Shown here: piece by piece, positions 41,404 to 50,280 of the stretch
How the letters are laid out: each line of letters opens with the position of its first letter
How positions within the stretch are numbered: position 1 is the stretch's first letter
Source of the DNA: Hyphomicrobiales bacterium
GTDB lineage: Bacteria > Pseudomonadota > Alphaproteobacteria > Rhizobiales > Rhizobiaceae
Reading direction: 5' to 3'
NCBI GenBank assembly: GCA_900469625.1
Contig: UBXV01000014.1
Span: forward strand, 348,828-406,971
Length of the DNA: 58,144 bases
The notes under the pieces: generated by a model
The model's database searches: none
What the model was told of the DNA's origin: nothing
What the model saw: the letters and a program-made list of their open reading frames with translations, nothing else
Made by a program: the position numbers and the translations under genes

Positions 41404-42710
41404 GCCATCTCCGTGCTATCGAGCCAGCCGCCCCGAAAATCTGCCCGCTGCAAGCCGCGCCGGATGGCCGGGATGTCGCGCATCAGGCCCCAGACGAAGC
41501 CGTTTCTGGCATTCTCGATCATCATCACGACGAGCCCCTGGTCAAGCCCGACCACGCGGTCGTCGACCCAGCCCTCAGGCCCTACGCCCGGCAGGCTCGG
41601 ATTGAACCCGCCGGGAAACCGCCCTTCACACAGGATATCCGGATAGCGGCTCTCGAGCGCCGCCAAGGCCGTCCGCGACCCGTCCGCATCGAAGGGGAGT
41701 GACGCAACAGCCGCCCACGGTGCCAATGTGCCGTCGTCAGGCCCGCCGGGCGCGCCGCGCGCGGCATAGCCGAGCATCTGCTGCCAGCGCCCGTCGACGA
41801 GCCGCAGCCTGCCGGTCGGCCCATCGCAGGCGCTCAGGCCCCAGATGTCGCGGCCGTATCCGGCATAGCCGCCCGGATTGTCGTCGGCGTAGCGCCGCTG
41901 CAATGAAATCGCCCGGCAGCTGTTGTCGAAGTAATCCGTCGCCTTCTCGCGCATCGGCTGGTCGCGAAGGCCGCGAAGGTCGAGCCAGGCCTGCGGAAAC
42001 AGATGAATGAACAGCGGCGCGGCTGGCAGATGCGGCATGGCATCCACGGTGGTCCAATCATAGGCGGCGGTAAAGGCGCGGTAATGTTCGGGCCTGATCG
42101 CATGATGCGGCGCGCCGAGCGCCAGCACATAGAGCAGCAACGCCTCGCTATAGCCCTGCCAGCGATACTTCAAAAATCGCCCAGGCGGCCGCCAGCCCAT
42201 CGTCAACGTCTCGCCGCGGCCAAGTGCCCAATGCCAGTCGACACGGGAATAGAGCGCTTCCGACAACGTGCGGATTTCCGTCTCGGCCGCGTCCTCGCCG
42301 GAAAAATAGGCGGCAGCGGTCAGGACGCCTGCCATCAGCAGCGCCGTGTCGATGGTGGAAAGCTCGCACTGCCACACCCGTTCGCCGGTCTTCATGTGGA
42401 GAAAATGATAGTAGAAGCCGCGATAGCCGGTCGCGAGCGGATCGCGCCCCTGCCGGCTATTGGCGAAAAACCGCAAAGCGGTCAGCACTCTTCCGGCCGC
42501 GTCGGTGCGGGAGATCCAGCTGCGCTCGACGCCGACAGGATAGCAGGAAAGCCCGAAACCGGTCGCCGCTATACTCGATGGCGCGTCGGCGAGCGACGTA
42601 TCGGCCACCAGCCCCGTATCCGGGTCGCTGTATCTGAGAAAATAGCCAAAGGCGGCGGACTGCAGCCTATCGACCTGAAAACATTCGGTATTCCGCGTCT
42701 GTTGAAGCAT
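41400..42710 (-). CDS. Glycoamylase-family (COG5368) protein
   Basis: The 436-residue protein shows the alpha/alpha-toroid glycoamylase pattern: FGYFLRYSDPDTGLVADTS, ATGFGLSCYPVGVERSWISR, RGFYYHFLHMKTGERVWQCELSTIDTALLMAGVL, IWGLSACDGP and LDQGLVVMMIENARNGFVWGLM. Length fits the stand-alone family; the same domain is fused in cyclic beta-glucan synthases (NdvB). No signal peptide is visible, so a cytoplasmic role on an oligosaccharide or glucan is likely. It is translationally coupled to the second FhuF-like reductase. The ATG at 42710 has no strong ribosome site. Confidence 0.85.
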   Translation of the reverse strand: MLQQTRNTECFQVDRLQSAAFGYFLRYSDPDTGLVADTSLADAPSSIAATGFGLSCYPVGVERSWISRTDAAGRVLTALRFFANSRQGRDPLATGYRGFYYHFLHMKTGERVWQCELSTIDTALLMAGVLTAAAYFSGEDAAETEIRTLSEALYSRVDWHWALGRGETLTMGWRPPGRFLKYRWQGYSEALLLYVLALGAPHHAIRPEHYRAFTAAYDWTTVDAMPHLPAAPLFIHLFPQAWLDLRGLRDQPMREKATDYFDNSCRAISLQRRYADDNPGGYAGYGRDIWGLSACDGPTGRLRLVDGRWQQMLGYAARGAPGGPDDGTLAPWAAVASLPFDADGSRTALAALESRYPDILCEGRFPGGFNPSLPGVGPEGWVDDRVVGLDQGLVVMMIENARNGFVWGLMRDIPAIRRGLQRADFRGGWLDSTEMA

Positions 42711-42870
42711 ATACCCGGCTCATGTGGACTAATCTGCACAGTAGCTTGAGCCCGATGCCGATGTCGATATCACCTTTTATTGAAGGCCGGCCGGCCCCAG
42801 GCAGTCGCCGAAAGCCAATCCTGTGTTACATTTCGTGGAATGACGCGGCTCGCAATGACGGGTTGAAGCT

Positions 42871-43665
42871 ATGTTGAGCATGCTGGCGTTTATCCTTTCC
42901 CTCACCGGTAGCCCGGCCCAGACGGCAGGCGCTGCGACCGATGTCGATGTCGAGCTGGTGCTGGCCGTCGACATGTCCGGATCGATGGATCTGGACGAGG
43001 CGCGCGTCCAGCGATCCGGCTATGTCGAAGCGCTGCGCCATGCAGATTTCCTCGATGCGGTGACGGGCGGGCGCTATGGCCGCATCGCGCTTGGCTATTT
43101 CGAATGGGCGGGCACGGTCAACGAATCCTCCGTCGTCGCCTGGCGGGTCATCTCCAATGCCGCTGAAGCCGAAGCCTTTGCCGCGATGATCGAAGCGCGC
43201 CCTGTTGGCACCAGGCGCGGCACCTCCATTTCCAATGCCATCACCTACGGTACGGCGCTGATCGATTCCAACGCCTTCTCCGGCATGCGCCGCGTCATCG
43301 ATGTTTCCGGCGACGGACCCAACAATATCGGCCCGCCGGTCACCCCTGCCCGCGACATCGCCATTGCCCGCGGCATCATCATCAATGGCCTCGCTATCCT
43401 GATCCGGCCGTCGGTCTCGACCGGACCGCTCGACCAGTATTATGCCGAATGTGTCGTGGGCGGTCCCGGCTCCTTCGTGCTGCCGGTGCACGAGCCGGAG
43501 GACTTTGCCGTCGCCATCCGCCAGAAGCTGATCCTGGAAGTGAGCGGCCTGCCGCCGCCACCGCGCGTGCGCCTCGTCGATGCCGCGCCGGCACCCGACT
43601 GTCTGATCGGCGAAAAGCTGCGCCCCGGCTTCCTCGATCGCGTCTATCCCGAACTCGACAAGTAG
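42871..43665 (+). CDS. DUF1194 von Willebrand A-domain protein, exported
   Basis: The 264-residue protein has a signal peptide (MLSMLAFILSLTGSPAQTAGA) and a vWA domain with the MIDAS motif DMSGSM (about residues 34-39), the RRGTSISNAITYG segment, and RRVIDVSGDGPNNIG. It belongs to the DUF1194 group of rhizobial periplasmic vWA proteins and probably binds a metal-dependent protein partner; function is unknown. Confidence 0.87.
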   Translation: MLSMLAFILSLTGSPAQTAGAATDVDVELVLAVDMSGSMDLDEARVQRSGYVEALRHADFLDAVTGGRYGRIALGYFEWAGTVNESSVVAWRVISNAAEAEAFAAMIEARPVGTRRGTSISNAITYGTALIDSNAFSGMRRVIDVSGDGPNNIGPPVTPARDIAIARGIIINGLAILIRPSVSTGPLDQYYAECVVGGPGSFVLPVHEPEDFAVAIRQKLILEVSGLPPPPRVRLVDAAPAPDCLIGEKLRPGFLDRVYPELDK

Positions 43666-43782
43666 ACGGCGACGGCGCGGCGGCACGATCCACCACCATG
43701 CGCGCCACCATGCCAGATTGTCATTTCCCTTCGCTTCGCGCGGCGATAAGATGCCGAACTCATTCGCGGATCGATTTCATTC

Positions 43783-44487
43783 ATGCCTCCCACCTCCCCT
43801 GCGGCGCCAGCCGATGCCACCACCGATAGCCAGCAGATCCGTGACAGGCTGCGCGACGCGATCGTCGAGAGGCGGCTTGCGCCGGGAACCAAGCTGTCTG
43901 AAAGCGATGTCGGCGACCTCTTCAAGGTCAGCCGCACGCTGGTGCGTGCCGCCCTGCAGGCGCTCGCCTATGAGGGGCTGGTGACTGTAGAGAAGAACCG
44001 CGGCGCCTTCGTCGCCCACCCCTCGCCTCAGGAAGCCCGCCAGATCTTTGCCACCCGCCGGCTGATCGAGCCCGGCCTGCTCAGCGCCGCTGCAGCACGC
44101 ATCGGCCCCGGCGAAATTGAAGCCTTGCGCAAGCTCCTTGCCACCGAAGAGCACCTGACCGCACAGCGCGGCCGCTCGGCCCGCCGCGCCGAGATCAAGG
44201 CATCCGGTGATTTCCACCTGGCGCTCGCCGACCTTACCGGCAACGCCATCCTCAGGCGCTTCATGGACGAGCTCATCGCGCGCTCCTCGCTCGTCATCGC
44301 GCTCTACGGACAATCCACCGTCTCGAGCTGCGGCCATAGCGAACACGACGACATCCTGACCGCCATCGAAAAGGGCGACGTCGACACGGCTTCATCGCTG
44401 ATGATCCGCCATATCGACCACATCGAGGCCGACCTCGATCTTCGGGAGCGCAAGCCGACCGACCTCAGGGCCGCGCTCGACGTCTGA
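43783..44487 (+). CDS. GntR family transcriptional regulator, FadR/FCD subgroup
   Basis: The 234-residue protein has an N-terminal winged helix (IRDRLRDAIVERRLAPGTKLSESDVGDLFKVSRTLVRAALQALAYEGLV, about residues 19-67) and a C-terminal FCD effector domain (about 85-215) with metal-ligand-type residues (DFHLALADL, HSEHDDILTAIEKGD). Ligands are usually carboxylic acids. No divergent catabolic gene adjoins it, so the target is not evident. Confidence 0.9.
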   Translation: MPPTSPAAPADATTDSQQIRDRLRDAIVERRLAPGTKLSESDVGDLFKVSRTLVRAALQALAYEGLVTVEKNRGAFVAHPSPQEARQIFATRRLIEPGLLSAAAARIGPGEIEALRKLLATEEHLTAQRGRSARRAEIKASGDFHLALADLTGNAILRRFMDELIARSSLVIALYGQSTVSSCGHSEHDDILTAIEKGDVDTASSLMIRHIDHIEADLDLRERKPTDLRAALDV

Positions 44488-44729
44488 AAGCCGCCGATCG
44501 CACTTCCGAAGCGGCCGGACTGGAAAATTTTCCGGGAAAGATGTCCCCGCCGTGATCTCCTGTGCGAGATCTGGAAATGCCTGCGATTGCTGGCTTCTCG
44601 CCTGGTCATCGATTTCCGATCAGGCCAACTCGCCATCGCCATGGTTAAAAAACTGCATCGCCCAGGGGAACCATCGGCGATCCCCCGCGTTGCCCTCCCG
44701 CTCAAAAGACCATGAAAAAGGAATGCAAG

Positions 44730-44969
44730 ATGAGCGAGAAAACCTTCGCAACACCGATCCACCTGAAACTGTCGTCCAAGCGACAGACCGTCGTGCGCAC
44801 GGTCTGGGAGGCGCTTGAGCTGCTGCGGCAATGGCCCGGCAGACGGGGACGGGAGTATCGTGCCGCCCTTCAGCGCTGCCTGGATGCGCTCGACGGGCTG
44901 ACCAGCGTCAGCAGGGCCAGCCACTGCTTCACCGCGGCTGCCCGTGAATCAGGCCTTCTGCTCGCCTGA
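44730..44969 (+). CDS. DUF982 domain small protein
   Basis: The 79-residue product has the DUF982 pattern: FATPIHLKLSSKRQTVVRTVWEALELLRQWPGRRGREYRAALQRCLDALDG, then SRASHCFTAAARESG. The family is expanded in Rhizobiaceae and has no known activity. ATG 44730 has AAGGA seven bases upstream and is preferred over ATG 44712. The 242 bases before it hold no other gene that can be supported. Confidence 0.85.
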   Translation: MSEKTFATPIHLKLSSKRQTVVRTVWEALELLRQWPGRRGREYRAALQRCLDALDGLTSVSRASHCFTAAARESGLLLA

Positions 44970-44992
44970 AAATATCCAGTCTTCCAAACCTT

Positions 44993-45018
44993 ACGCACCG
45001 GCTGCAGGGCCGGTGCGT
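44993..45018. terminator. Hairpin between DUF982 and GH26-like genes
   Basis: ACGCACCGGC (44993-45002) pairs perfectly with GCCGGTGCGT (45009-45018) over a 6-base loop. It lies between convergent genes; no T-run follows on the plus strand. Confidence 0.45.
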
Positions 45019-45121
45019 CCATCGTAGCGTGCCACGAGCAACGGTCCATGTCGCGACGGGCAAAGCCTGGCGCCGCCCATGGCTTGCATCGTATATAGAC
45101 GACCGGGAGAACCCCCCGTCG

Positions 45122-46138
45122 CTACTGCGTCGACCGGCCGGTGGCTTCGCCCCTGCCGGCAACCAGCGCCGCAAGCGTGGCCCTGTCCAGCCGCCAATCT
45201 GGCGAACCATAGCCGAGCGGCCACGCATAAGGCTCCTTGTCGTTGAAGAACACCACTGCCGTCAGCAGCGGGAACCGATCGCGATAGGTGCTGCGATCGA
45301 AGATCTCGGCATACCAGGCACGCCTGTATTCGGAAGAGCCGGAAACGCCGAGTTCGGCCACCATCACCGGCTTGCCGAAGCCTTCGACCCGTCGGTATTT
45401 TTCACCGAGCGTCTCGCCAAAGCTGCGTTCGCGGCCCCAATAATCCAGATCCATCTTCTGCAGGCCCCAGACGGGAATACCGATGGCATCGACCACGTCG
45501 TCGCCGGGATAGTAGCCGGTCAGGTTGCGATGGCCCTTGGGTGACCAGACGAAGCGCACGTCGGGTGCAAGCTCCCGGCAGCTTTCGACGAAATAGCGAA
45601 ACGCCTTCTTGTATCCGTCCGTGTCGCGCCGCGCCCAGGGGTAACGCCCATCGGCGTCCTCCATCTCGTGGCCCCAGCGCATGTAGACAGGTGCGGCCAC
45701 AGCATCGGCGCGCTTGCAAATGTCGCGGATCTCGCGGTCGAAGTGGCCGCGGCCGATATCGGCAAACAGCCGCTCGCCGCCCGCCCGCCAGTCGCTCGCA
45801 TGGGTATAGGGCTCGACGGAGATCATCAGCGCCCGGCCCTGGGCCTCGGCAATGGCGATCTTGCGCTTCAACATCGCCGTGTCGAGCGCCTGCCAATAGA
45901 CGAAGACGTGCTCGATCGTCAGCGCGTCGCTGTTTGCCACCGCGTCGTGCGGATCGTAAACGCCGATCGCGACCTGCCTTTCGCCAGCAGCCTTGCCCGC
46001 CGTGCCGATCGAGGCGGTCGTCAGCACGCGATCGACCGTATCTCCGAGATCGGCAGCCATGGCACGCGTGCAGGCGATCGCGGGCGAAAGCGCCACGAGG
46101 CCGGCCAGAACCACCGATCTGAACATCGCAATCGACAA
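45122..46138 (-). CDS. Exported GH26-like glycoside hydrolase
   Basis: The 338-residue protein has a signal peptide (FRSVVLAGLVALSPAIACTRAMA) and GH26/mannanase-type motifs: the acid/base region VYMRWGHEME (Glu158) and the nucleophile region PVMVAELG (Glu262), with SVEPYTHASDW earlier. It likely hydrolyses a beta-linked polysaccharide outside the inner membrane; related rhizobial proteins occur with exopolysaccharide genes, but none are adjacent here. TTG 46138 with GGAG six bases upstream is the preferred start; ATG 46126 is the alternative, and the ATG at 46240 adds a long polar stretch before the signal peptide. Confidence 0.82.
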   Translation of the reverse strand: MSIAMFRSVVLAGLVALSPAIACTRAMAADLGDTVDRVLTTASIGTAGKAAGERQVAIGVYDPHDAVANSDALTIEHVFVYWQALDTAMLKRKIAIAEAQGRALMISVEPYTHASDWRAGGERLFADIGRGHFDREIRDICKRADAVAAPVYMRWGHEMEDADGRYPWARRDTDGYKKAFRYFVESCRELAPDVRFVWSPKGHRNLTGYYPGDDVVDAIGIPVWGLQKMDLDYWGRERSFGETLGEKYRRVEGFGKPVMVAELGVSGSSEYRRAWYAEIFDRSTYRDRFPLLTAVVFFNDKEPYAWPLGYGSPDWRLDRATLAALVAGRGEATGRSTQ

Positions 46139-46322
46139 GGTTGTCTCCGACGGAGGATCTGAAACATGGGCCGGAACGGGCCGATCGGCTCTTTTCCGGA
46201 GGAGAGGCATGCCTGTTAGCAACAGGCGTGTTTCCATCATTCAAACCCAGGGCGGAAACACGCTGACGGCACGGTATGAAAGCGAAGCCTGCGGAGCGCA
46301 TCACCCAATTGTGGGAATAGCT

Positions 46323-46652
46323 CTAAAGCGAACTTCTGAGGAAGCAGCGCGACGTGTGGCCAAAGCCGCTCGGCGAGCAGATATAGGGCGCGCGACCGAT
46401 ATAGGCGGTGACGCGCTTTCTGGCCGGTAGCGGCTCGACGATATCGTCGCCGTCCGCGATCTGGATCACCTTGCCTGCCTTTACAGCAGCGCCCTTCGGG
46501 CCGGCAGAAGCAAACGAGGGGCTTTCCGCCATGCCCGCCGACGAACAGCCGGCCGTGACAAGCAGAAGACCGAAAAAAGCGGGAGCGACGAGAAACTTGA
46601 AACCCGAAACGGTGGTGCGGCAGGCGCCGCTTAGCGCGGTTAGGCTTCCCAT
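46323..46652 (-). CDS. Small putative lipoprotein
   Basis: The 109-residue protein has a long hydrophobic N-terminal region ending in LLLVTAGCSS, a lipobox with a candidate acylated Cys, followed by a small domain RKRVTAYIGRAPYICSPSGFGHTSRCFLRSSL with two further Cys. AAGG six bases before ATG 46652 fixes the start. No function is known. The lipobox lies about 30 residues in, somewhat late for a lipoprotein signal, so the true start may be internal. Confidence 0.65.
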   Translation of the reverse strand: MGSLTALSGACRTTVSGFKFLVAPAFFGLLLVTAGCSSAGMAESPSFASAGPKGAAVKAGKVIQIADGDDIVEPLPARKRVTAYIGRAPYICSPSGFGHTSRCFLRSSL

Positions 46653-47296
46653 AAGCATCCTTTCGAACGAGCGGCTCGCCGCCTGGAAATTTTCCGAAAG
46701 CGCCCGCGCGTCGCTTCACGTGCGCAAGAACCCGTACGCCTTTTGAATGGCTGCAATCCCAAAATGGGACAGTCCCCGTGGCGAAATGCAGTAGCGGGAA
46801 ACGGCCGCGACGTTCAACCCCAACTTCTTATTATTGACAGCTAAAATTAAGAGTTTCTTTCGGAGCGCCGCTTTTTCGCGCACGTGATCCGTCTTCCACC
46901 TTCGCCGCCAACCCCGGGGCCATGCCCCACAACCGGCCTCGAAAGCGCCTTCCGAAGCAGACCAAAGACGAGGAAATCCCATAAAATCATGAGGTTGGAT
47001 CGCCAGAACCTGCGCGCGCCAAACTGAACCTGGCAGCGATATCAGCCCTTCCACCCTCCGTTACCGGACGGGCCGAAACCTTCGCCATCGCAGCTATGCA
47101 CTGAGCCGCCCTGTCAATAGGGAACAAACGTTCCTCTGCGGGTGGCTGATTTGCGAGCGCAAAAAGCTAGCCGCCACTCGCTCCGACCAAAGTCCCCCTC
47201 ATTTCTGGCCGCCCGCCGTTTACACAGTGTTGACCTTCGTGCCGCACCTTGGCTGCCAGGCGCAACATGTTTGAGCGTATGCGCCCACTCCAAAAC
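46653..47296. other. Gene-free stretch before an orphan terminator
   Basis: No coding region is convincing here: open frames lack ribosome sites and family features. The only structures seen are GGAAC-AAAC-GTTCC (near 47121-47134) and an AT-rich patch (46825-46860). It is followed by an orphan intrinsic terminator on the plus strand, so a small RNA could end there. Confidence 0.4.
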
Positions 47297-47322
47297 TGCC
47301 CGCCACGTGCGGGCATTTTTTT
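47297..47322 (+). terminator. Orphan intrinsic terminator
   Basis: TGCCCGC (47297-47303) pairs with GCGGGCA (47309-47315), followed by seven T residues. There is no plus-strand gene in the preceding 1.7 kb except antisense to minus-strand genes. Confidence 0.7.
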
Positions 47323-47409
47323 GGTCGAGGCGTGGCCTGCATGTCCACGTCAACAGCGGCGCCTCGAGCGATCATTTCCAGCATGCGCCAACGGAATGGG
47401 ATTGACCAA

Positions 47410-47727
47410 ATGCTTGAGTTCCAGATCGGGGTCGTGATCGCGCTCGGCTGGGTGCCCATTGTCATGCCCTGGCTGATCCACTTCAAATGGCGCGGCGTGT
47501 GCTTCTGGACCGCCACGTTGGTGATGGCCGTAAACGCCATGTTGCCGCTTATGTTTACGCGCTCCAGCGGCGACATCGCGGGGGAAGCCTTGGCCTGGCT
47601 TTTCTATGTCATCACTCCAACGGCCATTCTTCTCTTCATTGGCCTGATGTCCTGCTACGCAAGAATCTTGGTCCAACGCTCCAAGGATACGGGGGATGCG
47701 CTTCACGAAACCGTTCATAGAAAATGA
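47410..47727 (+). CDS. Hypothetical small membrane protein
   Basis: The 105-residue protein MLEFQIGVVIALGWVPIVMPWLIHF... has three predicted spans (about 4-24, 33-56, 66-90) and a basic C-terminal tail. No family is recognised. Starts upstream of 47410 add polar sequence that overlaps the orphan terminator and are unlikely. No strong ribosome site is visible, so confidence is moderate. It ends four bases before the tRNA on the other strand. Confidence 0.55.
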   Translation: MLEFQIGVVIALGWVPIVMPWLIHFKWRGVCFWTATLVMAVNAMLPLMFTRSSGDIAGEALAWLFYVITPTAILLFIGLMSCYARILVQRSKDTGDALHETVHRK

Positions 47728-47730
47728 CAT

Positions 47731-47806
47731 TGGTGGGCCCGGAGGGACTCGAACCCCCAACCAAGCGGTTATGAGCCGCCGGCTCTAACCATTGAGCTAC
47801 AGGCCC
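47731..47806 (-). tRNA. tRNA-Ile2 (anticodon CAU, lysidine type)
   Basis: A 76-base tRNA including encoded CCA. The acceptor stem GGGCCTG pairs with CGGGCCC; the anticodon stem GGCGG/CCGCT encloses the loop CTCATAA with anticodon CAU (47773-47771); the T arm has GTTCGAGTC. The GGTTAGAGC and GGCTCATAACCGCTTGGT blocks match bacterial tRNA-Ile2, whose C34 is modified by TilS to read AUA, rather than initiator or elongator Met tRNA. Confidence 0.93.
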
Positions 47807-47965
47807 ACGCCGGATCGGGTCCGGGACTCAGCGAACCAATGGCAGTTCGTGAACGGCAATGGCTCTAGCCGAAAACCTTTTTGACGACAAGTCATTGCCG
47901 TAATGCCCACACAATCGGTTATCATGAAGTGAGCAGGGACAGAAACAACCGGAGAGACACGACCC

Positions 47966-48715
47966 ATGCCTTCCACACGCACTGCCCGCACGCTTTCCAT
48001 CGCTGCCTTGGCCGCCGCCTTTGCGGGTATTGCCGCTGCCGGCGCGCACGCGCAGGATGCGACCAAGGAGCGCGAAGCGATCATCACCGTTGCCGGCGAA
48101 GGCCGCTCGTCGATCGCGCCCGACATGGCGATCCTGCAGCTGAGCGTCGTCAAGGACGCCAAGACCGCGCGCGAGGCGCTCGACGCCAACAACAAGACGA
48201 TGGCCGAGGTTCTGGCGGCGCTCAAGGACGGCGGCATTGCCGAGCGCGACCTGCAGACGAGCGGCTTTTCGGTCAACCCGCAATACAACTATCCGAACAA
48301 CAATGACGGCGGCAACCGCCCGCCGGAGCTGATCGGCTACCAGGTGGCCAACGGCGTCAGCGTGCGCGTGCGTGACCTCGCCAAGCTCGGAGAGATCGTC
48401 GACAAGTCGGTCACGCTCGGCGTCAACCAGGGCGGCGGCATCCAGTTCACCAACGACAAGCCGGAAGGCGCGATCACCGAAGCACGCAAGGCGGCCGTTA
48501 CCGACGCCATCGAAAAGGCGAAGGTGCTGGCGGAAGCTGCCGGCGTTTCGCTCGGCAACATCGTCAACATCACCGAGCAGGGCTTCCGCCCCGAGCCGGT
48601 GCCGATGATGCGCGCCGGCATGGCCAAGGAATACGCGGCCGATTCCGTGCCGATGGCAACGGGCGAAAACAGCTACAACGTCACGGTCAACGTCACGTTC
48701 GCAATCAAGCAGTAA
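47966..48715 (+). CDS. SIMPL (DUF541) domain periplasmic protein
   Basis: The 249-residue protein has a signal peptide ending GAHAQ and the SIMPL domain: ITVAGEGRSSIAPDMAILQLSVVKDAKTAREALDANNKTM, DLQTSGFSVNPQYNY, and ARKAAVTDAIEKAKVLAEAAGVSLG. SIMPL proteins are soluble periplasmic proteins, one E. coli member being linked to oxidative stress. CGGAGAG precedes the ATG. A strong intrinsic terminator follows about 100 bases later, so the gene is monocistronic. Confidence 0.9.
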   Translation: MPSTRTARTLSIAALAAAFAGIAAAGAHAQDATKEREAIITVAGEGRSSIAPDMAILQLSVVKDAKTAREALDANNKTMAEVLAALKDGGIAERDLQTSGFSVNPQYNYPNNNDGGNRPPELIGYQVANGVSVRVRDLAKLGEIVDKSVTLGVNQGGGIQFTNDKPEGAITEARKAAVTDAIEKAKVLAEAAGVSLGNIVNITEQGFRPEPVPMMRAGMAKEYAADSVPMATGENSYNVTVNVTFAIKQ

Positions 48716-48812
48716 ACAGCAATCAGGCAGCAATGCCTGACGCCGGAGCCCGAACGCGGCGATCCCGGACGGGATTTCAAGCGATCGGCCAAGGCCGGCA
48801 TCGGACGAGATG

Positions 48813-48850
48813 AAAGACCCCGCGCGGTTTTGCCTGCGCGGGGTCTTTTC
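48813..48850 (+). terminator. Intrinsic terminator after the SIMPL gene
   Basis: AAAGACCCCGCGC (48813-48825) pairs perfectly with GCGCGGGGTCTTT (48836-48848); the T-rich tail TTTTC follows. Confidence 0.88.
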
Positions 48851-49478
48851 GTCTCTCACGTCAGATTGCCCCTGCCGCGCAAAAGGTTGCTGCAACCTGC
48901 GGCCAACAGCATGGCGCAGAGCTCTCCTCTGGACAGGTGCGGTGCCGGCCTGTCGCAGAAGGGCGCCGCGATGACGCCTGAGATGAGCCGTGGCGCATCT
49001 CTATGGCAGCTGCCTGGCCTTGCATTCGATATCGAGATCCACGGGCGAACGGGCGCTCCGCTGAACCTTAAACAGACCGCATTGTCTGTGATACGGAATC
49101 CTGCTGTCCCGATCTGCCATGACGGCCAGCCGTCTGATCCGTGGCGGGCTGCACCTTGAAGGCTGCTCGCAGCGTTTGGATACGACGCACTGCTGCTCCG
49201 CGCCCTGTCCTCGTCAGCACCGCCTCTCCTTCCCGCATTTTTGCAGAGATCGGCCGTTACCGTCCTGCGTCACCGCCAAGTGGCGCCACGGCGGTGGAAT
49301 AGACCGTCGAGGTCTCCGATGCGAACAGAGACGAAGAAGACGAACTCTTGGTTCTAGGCATGACCCCACGCAAAACCGCCGCGCACTTTTCCCCGAGCAT
49401 GCTCCAACCCTGATCGCGCCTGATGACTGCAAGCATGCTGCCGCCGGGCCAAAGGCGCAGCCCCGTCCTTCACACAAC
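48851..49478. other. Gene-free stretch
   Basis: About 630 bases with no supported gene. Open frames on both strands lack ribosome sites and recognisable folds. A small ACAGAC/GTCTGT dyad (near 49071-49088) is the only structure noticed. Confidence 0.4.
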
Positions 49479-49509
49479 AAAAACCCCTCACGCCTGGGGC
49501 GTGAGGGGT
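49479..49509 (-). terminator. Intrinsic terminator of the minus-strand hypothetical gene
   Basis: On the minus strand ACCCCTCACGCC and GGCGTGAGGGGT (49483-49494 and 49498-49509) form a perfect 12-bp stem followed by a T-run (A-run at 49479-49483 on the plus strand). It lies 43 bases after the stop at 49552. Confidence 0.85.
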
Positions 49510-49551
49510 GCAATTCCGCCGGCCGGGGGAGACAGGACGGAAAAGGGCTTG

Positions 49552-49947
49552 TTACCAGCGGCCGATAACCGGGCAACCGCGCTCGTTGGCGAATGCGATC
49601 GTCTGGCGATAGCCGCGGCGGCTGCCTTCGACGATCACGCGGCGGTGCGAGACATCGGCGACGTAGGCGCGGCGCAGGCCGTGGTCGCGGGCCTTGTCGA
49701 CGGCCATCCAGGGAGCGCAGCCTCTGCGGCGGCCGCCATCCCAGCCACGATCCGGACCGCGGCGATCACGACCCCAATCACGCTCGTCGCCGTAACCGCC
49801 GTTGTAATCGCGGTACTGGACCTGAACGCCGCCGCCCGAGCCGAAGCCGAACTCGACGGTGTCTGCGGATGCGGTGGAAGCGGCGCCCACGAGGCCGGTC
49901 AAACCGATGACGACGGCGGCGGCGGTGTTGATGAGGATGTTCTTCAT
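49552..49947 (-). CDS. Exported hypothetical protein, rhizobial conserved type
   Basis: The 131-residue protein has a signal peptide (MKNILINTAAAVVIGLTGLVGAASTASA), a Gly/Asp/Arg-rich middle (GGGYGDERDWGRDRRGPDRG type), and a C-terminal core RGCAPWMAVDKARDHGLRRAYVADVSHRRVIVEGSRRG...IAFANERGCPVIGRW with two Cys likely to pair. Similar small exported proteins recur in Rhizobiaceae; function unknown. GGAG seven bases before ATG 49947 fixes the start and a strong terminator follows. The 333 bases upstream of the start (49948-50280) hold no other supported gene. Confidence 0.78.
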   Translation of the reverse strand: MKNILINTAAAVVIGLTGLVGAASTASADTVEFGFGSGGGVQVQYRDYNGGYGDERDWGRDRRGPDRGWDGGRRRGCAPWMAVDKARDHGLRRAYVADVSHRRVIVEGSRRGYRQTIAFANERGCPVIGRW

Positions 49948-50280
49948 GGTCTTTCTCCGGGCTTGAAGGGTTCGATCTGCAATCACCGTCCCAAGCGATT
50001 GATCCGACATTAGCGGCGCCAAACTGAACGCCAGCGGAATTGCACATTCATGCCGGGTTCAGATTGCGGACACCTGACGAGAAGCGGCGCGAGGAAGGGA
50101 TTCGTTCGACTTTCAGGCGAAGCGCGGCGGCGGGTGACCGACGAGATCGCAACCTGTTTTTCTGGGCGATACCAATGGATTAGCCGCCGTGAAAGCGCGC
50201 AAGGATCGCACGATCTGCGCGTCGGCCCCCGGACATGGGGCCACACCAGTAAGCTGCGAGGATCACGCCATCCGATACGC

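Noticed and set aside
46716-47054. A 112-codon minus-strand open frame
   Set aside because: No ribosome site, atypical composition, no recognisable fold and overlap with an AT-rich non-coding patch.
47731-47806. tRNA-Met for the CAU anticodon
   Set aside because: The D-arm and anticodon-arm sequence blocks match bacterial tRNA-Ile2; initiator features (three G-C pairs GGG/CCC in the anticodon stem) are absent.
48830-49576. Several open frames of 110-150 codons in the 48.8-49.5 kb gap
   Set aside because: They overlap one another on both strands, start without ribosome sites and run into a terminator hairpin; none has a family motif.
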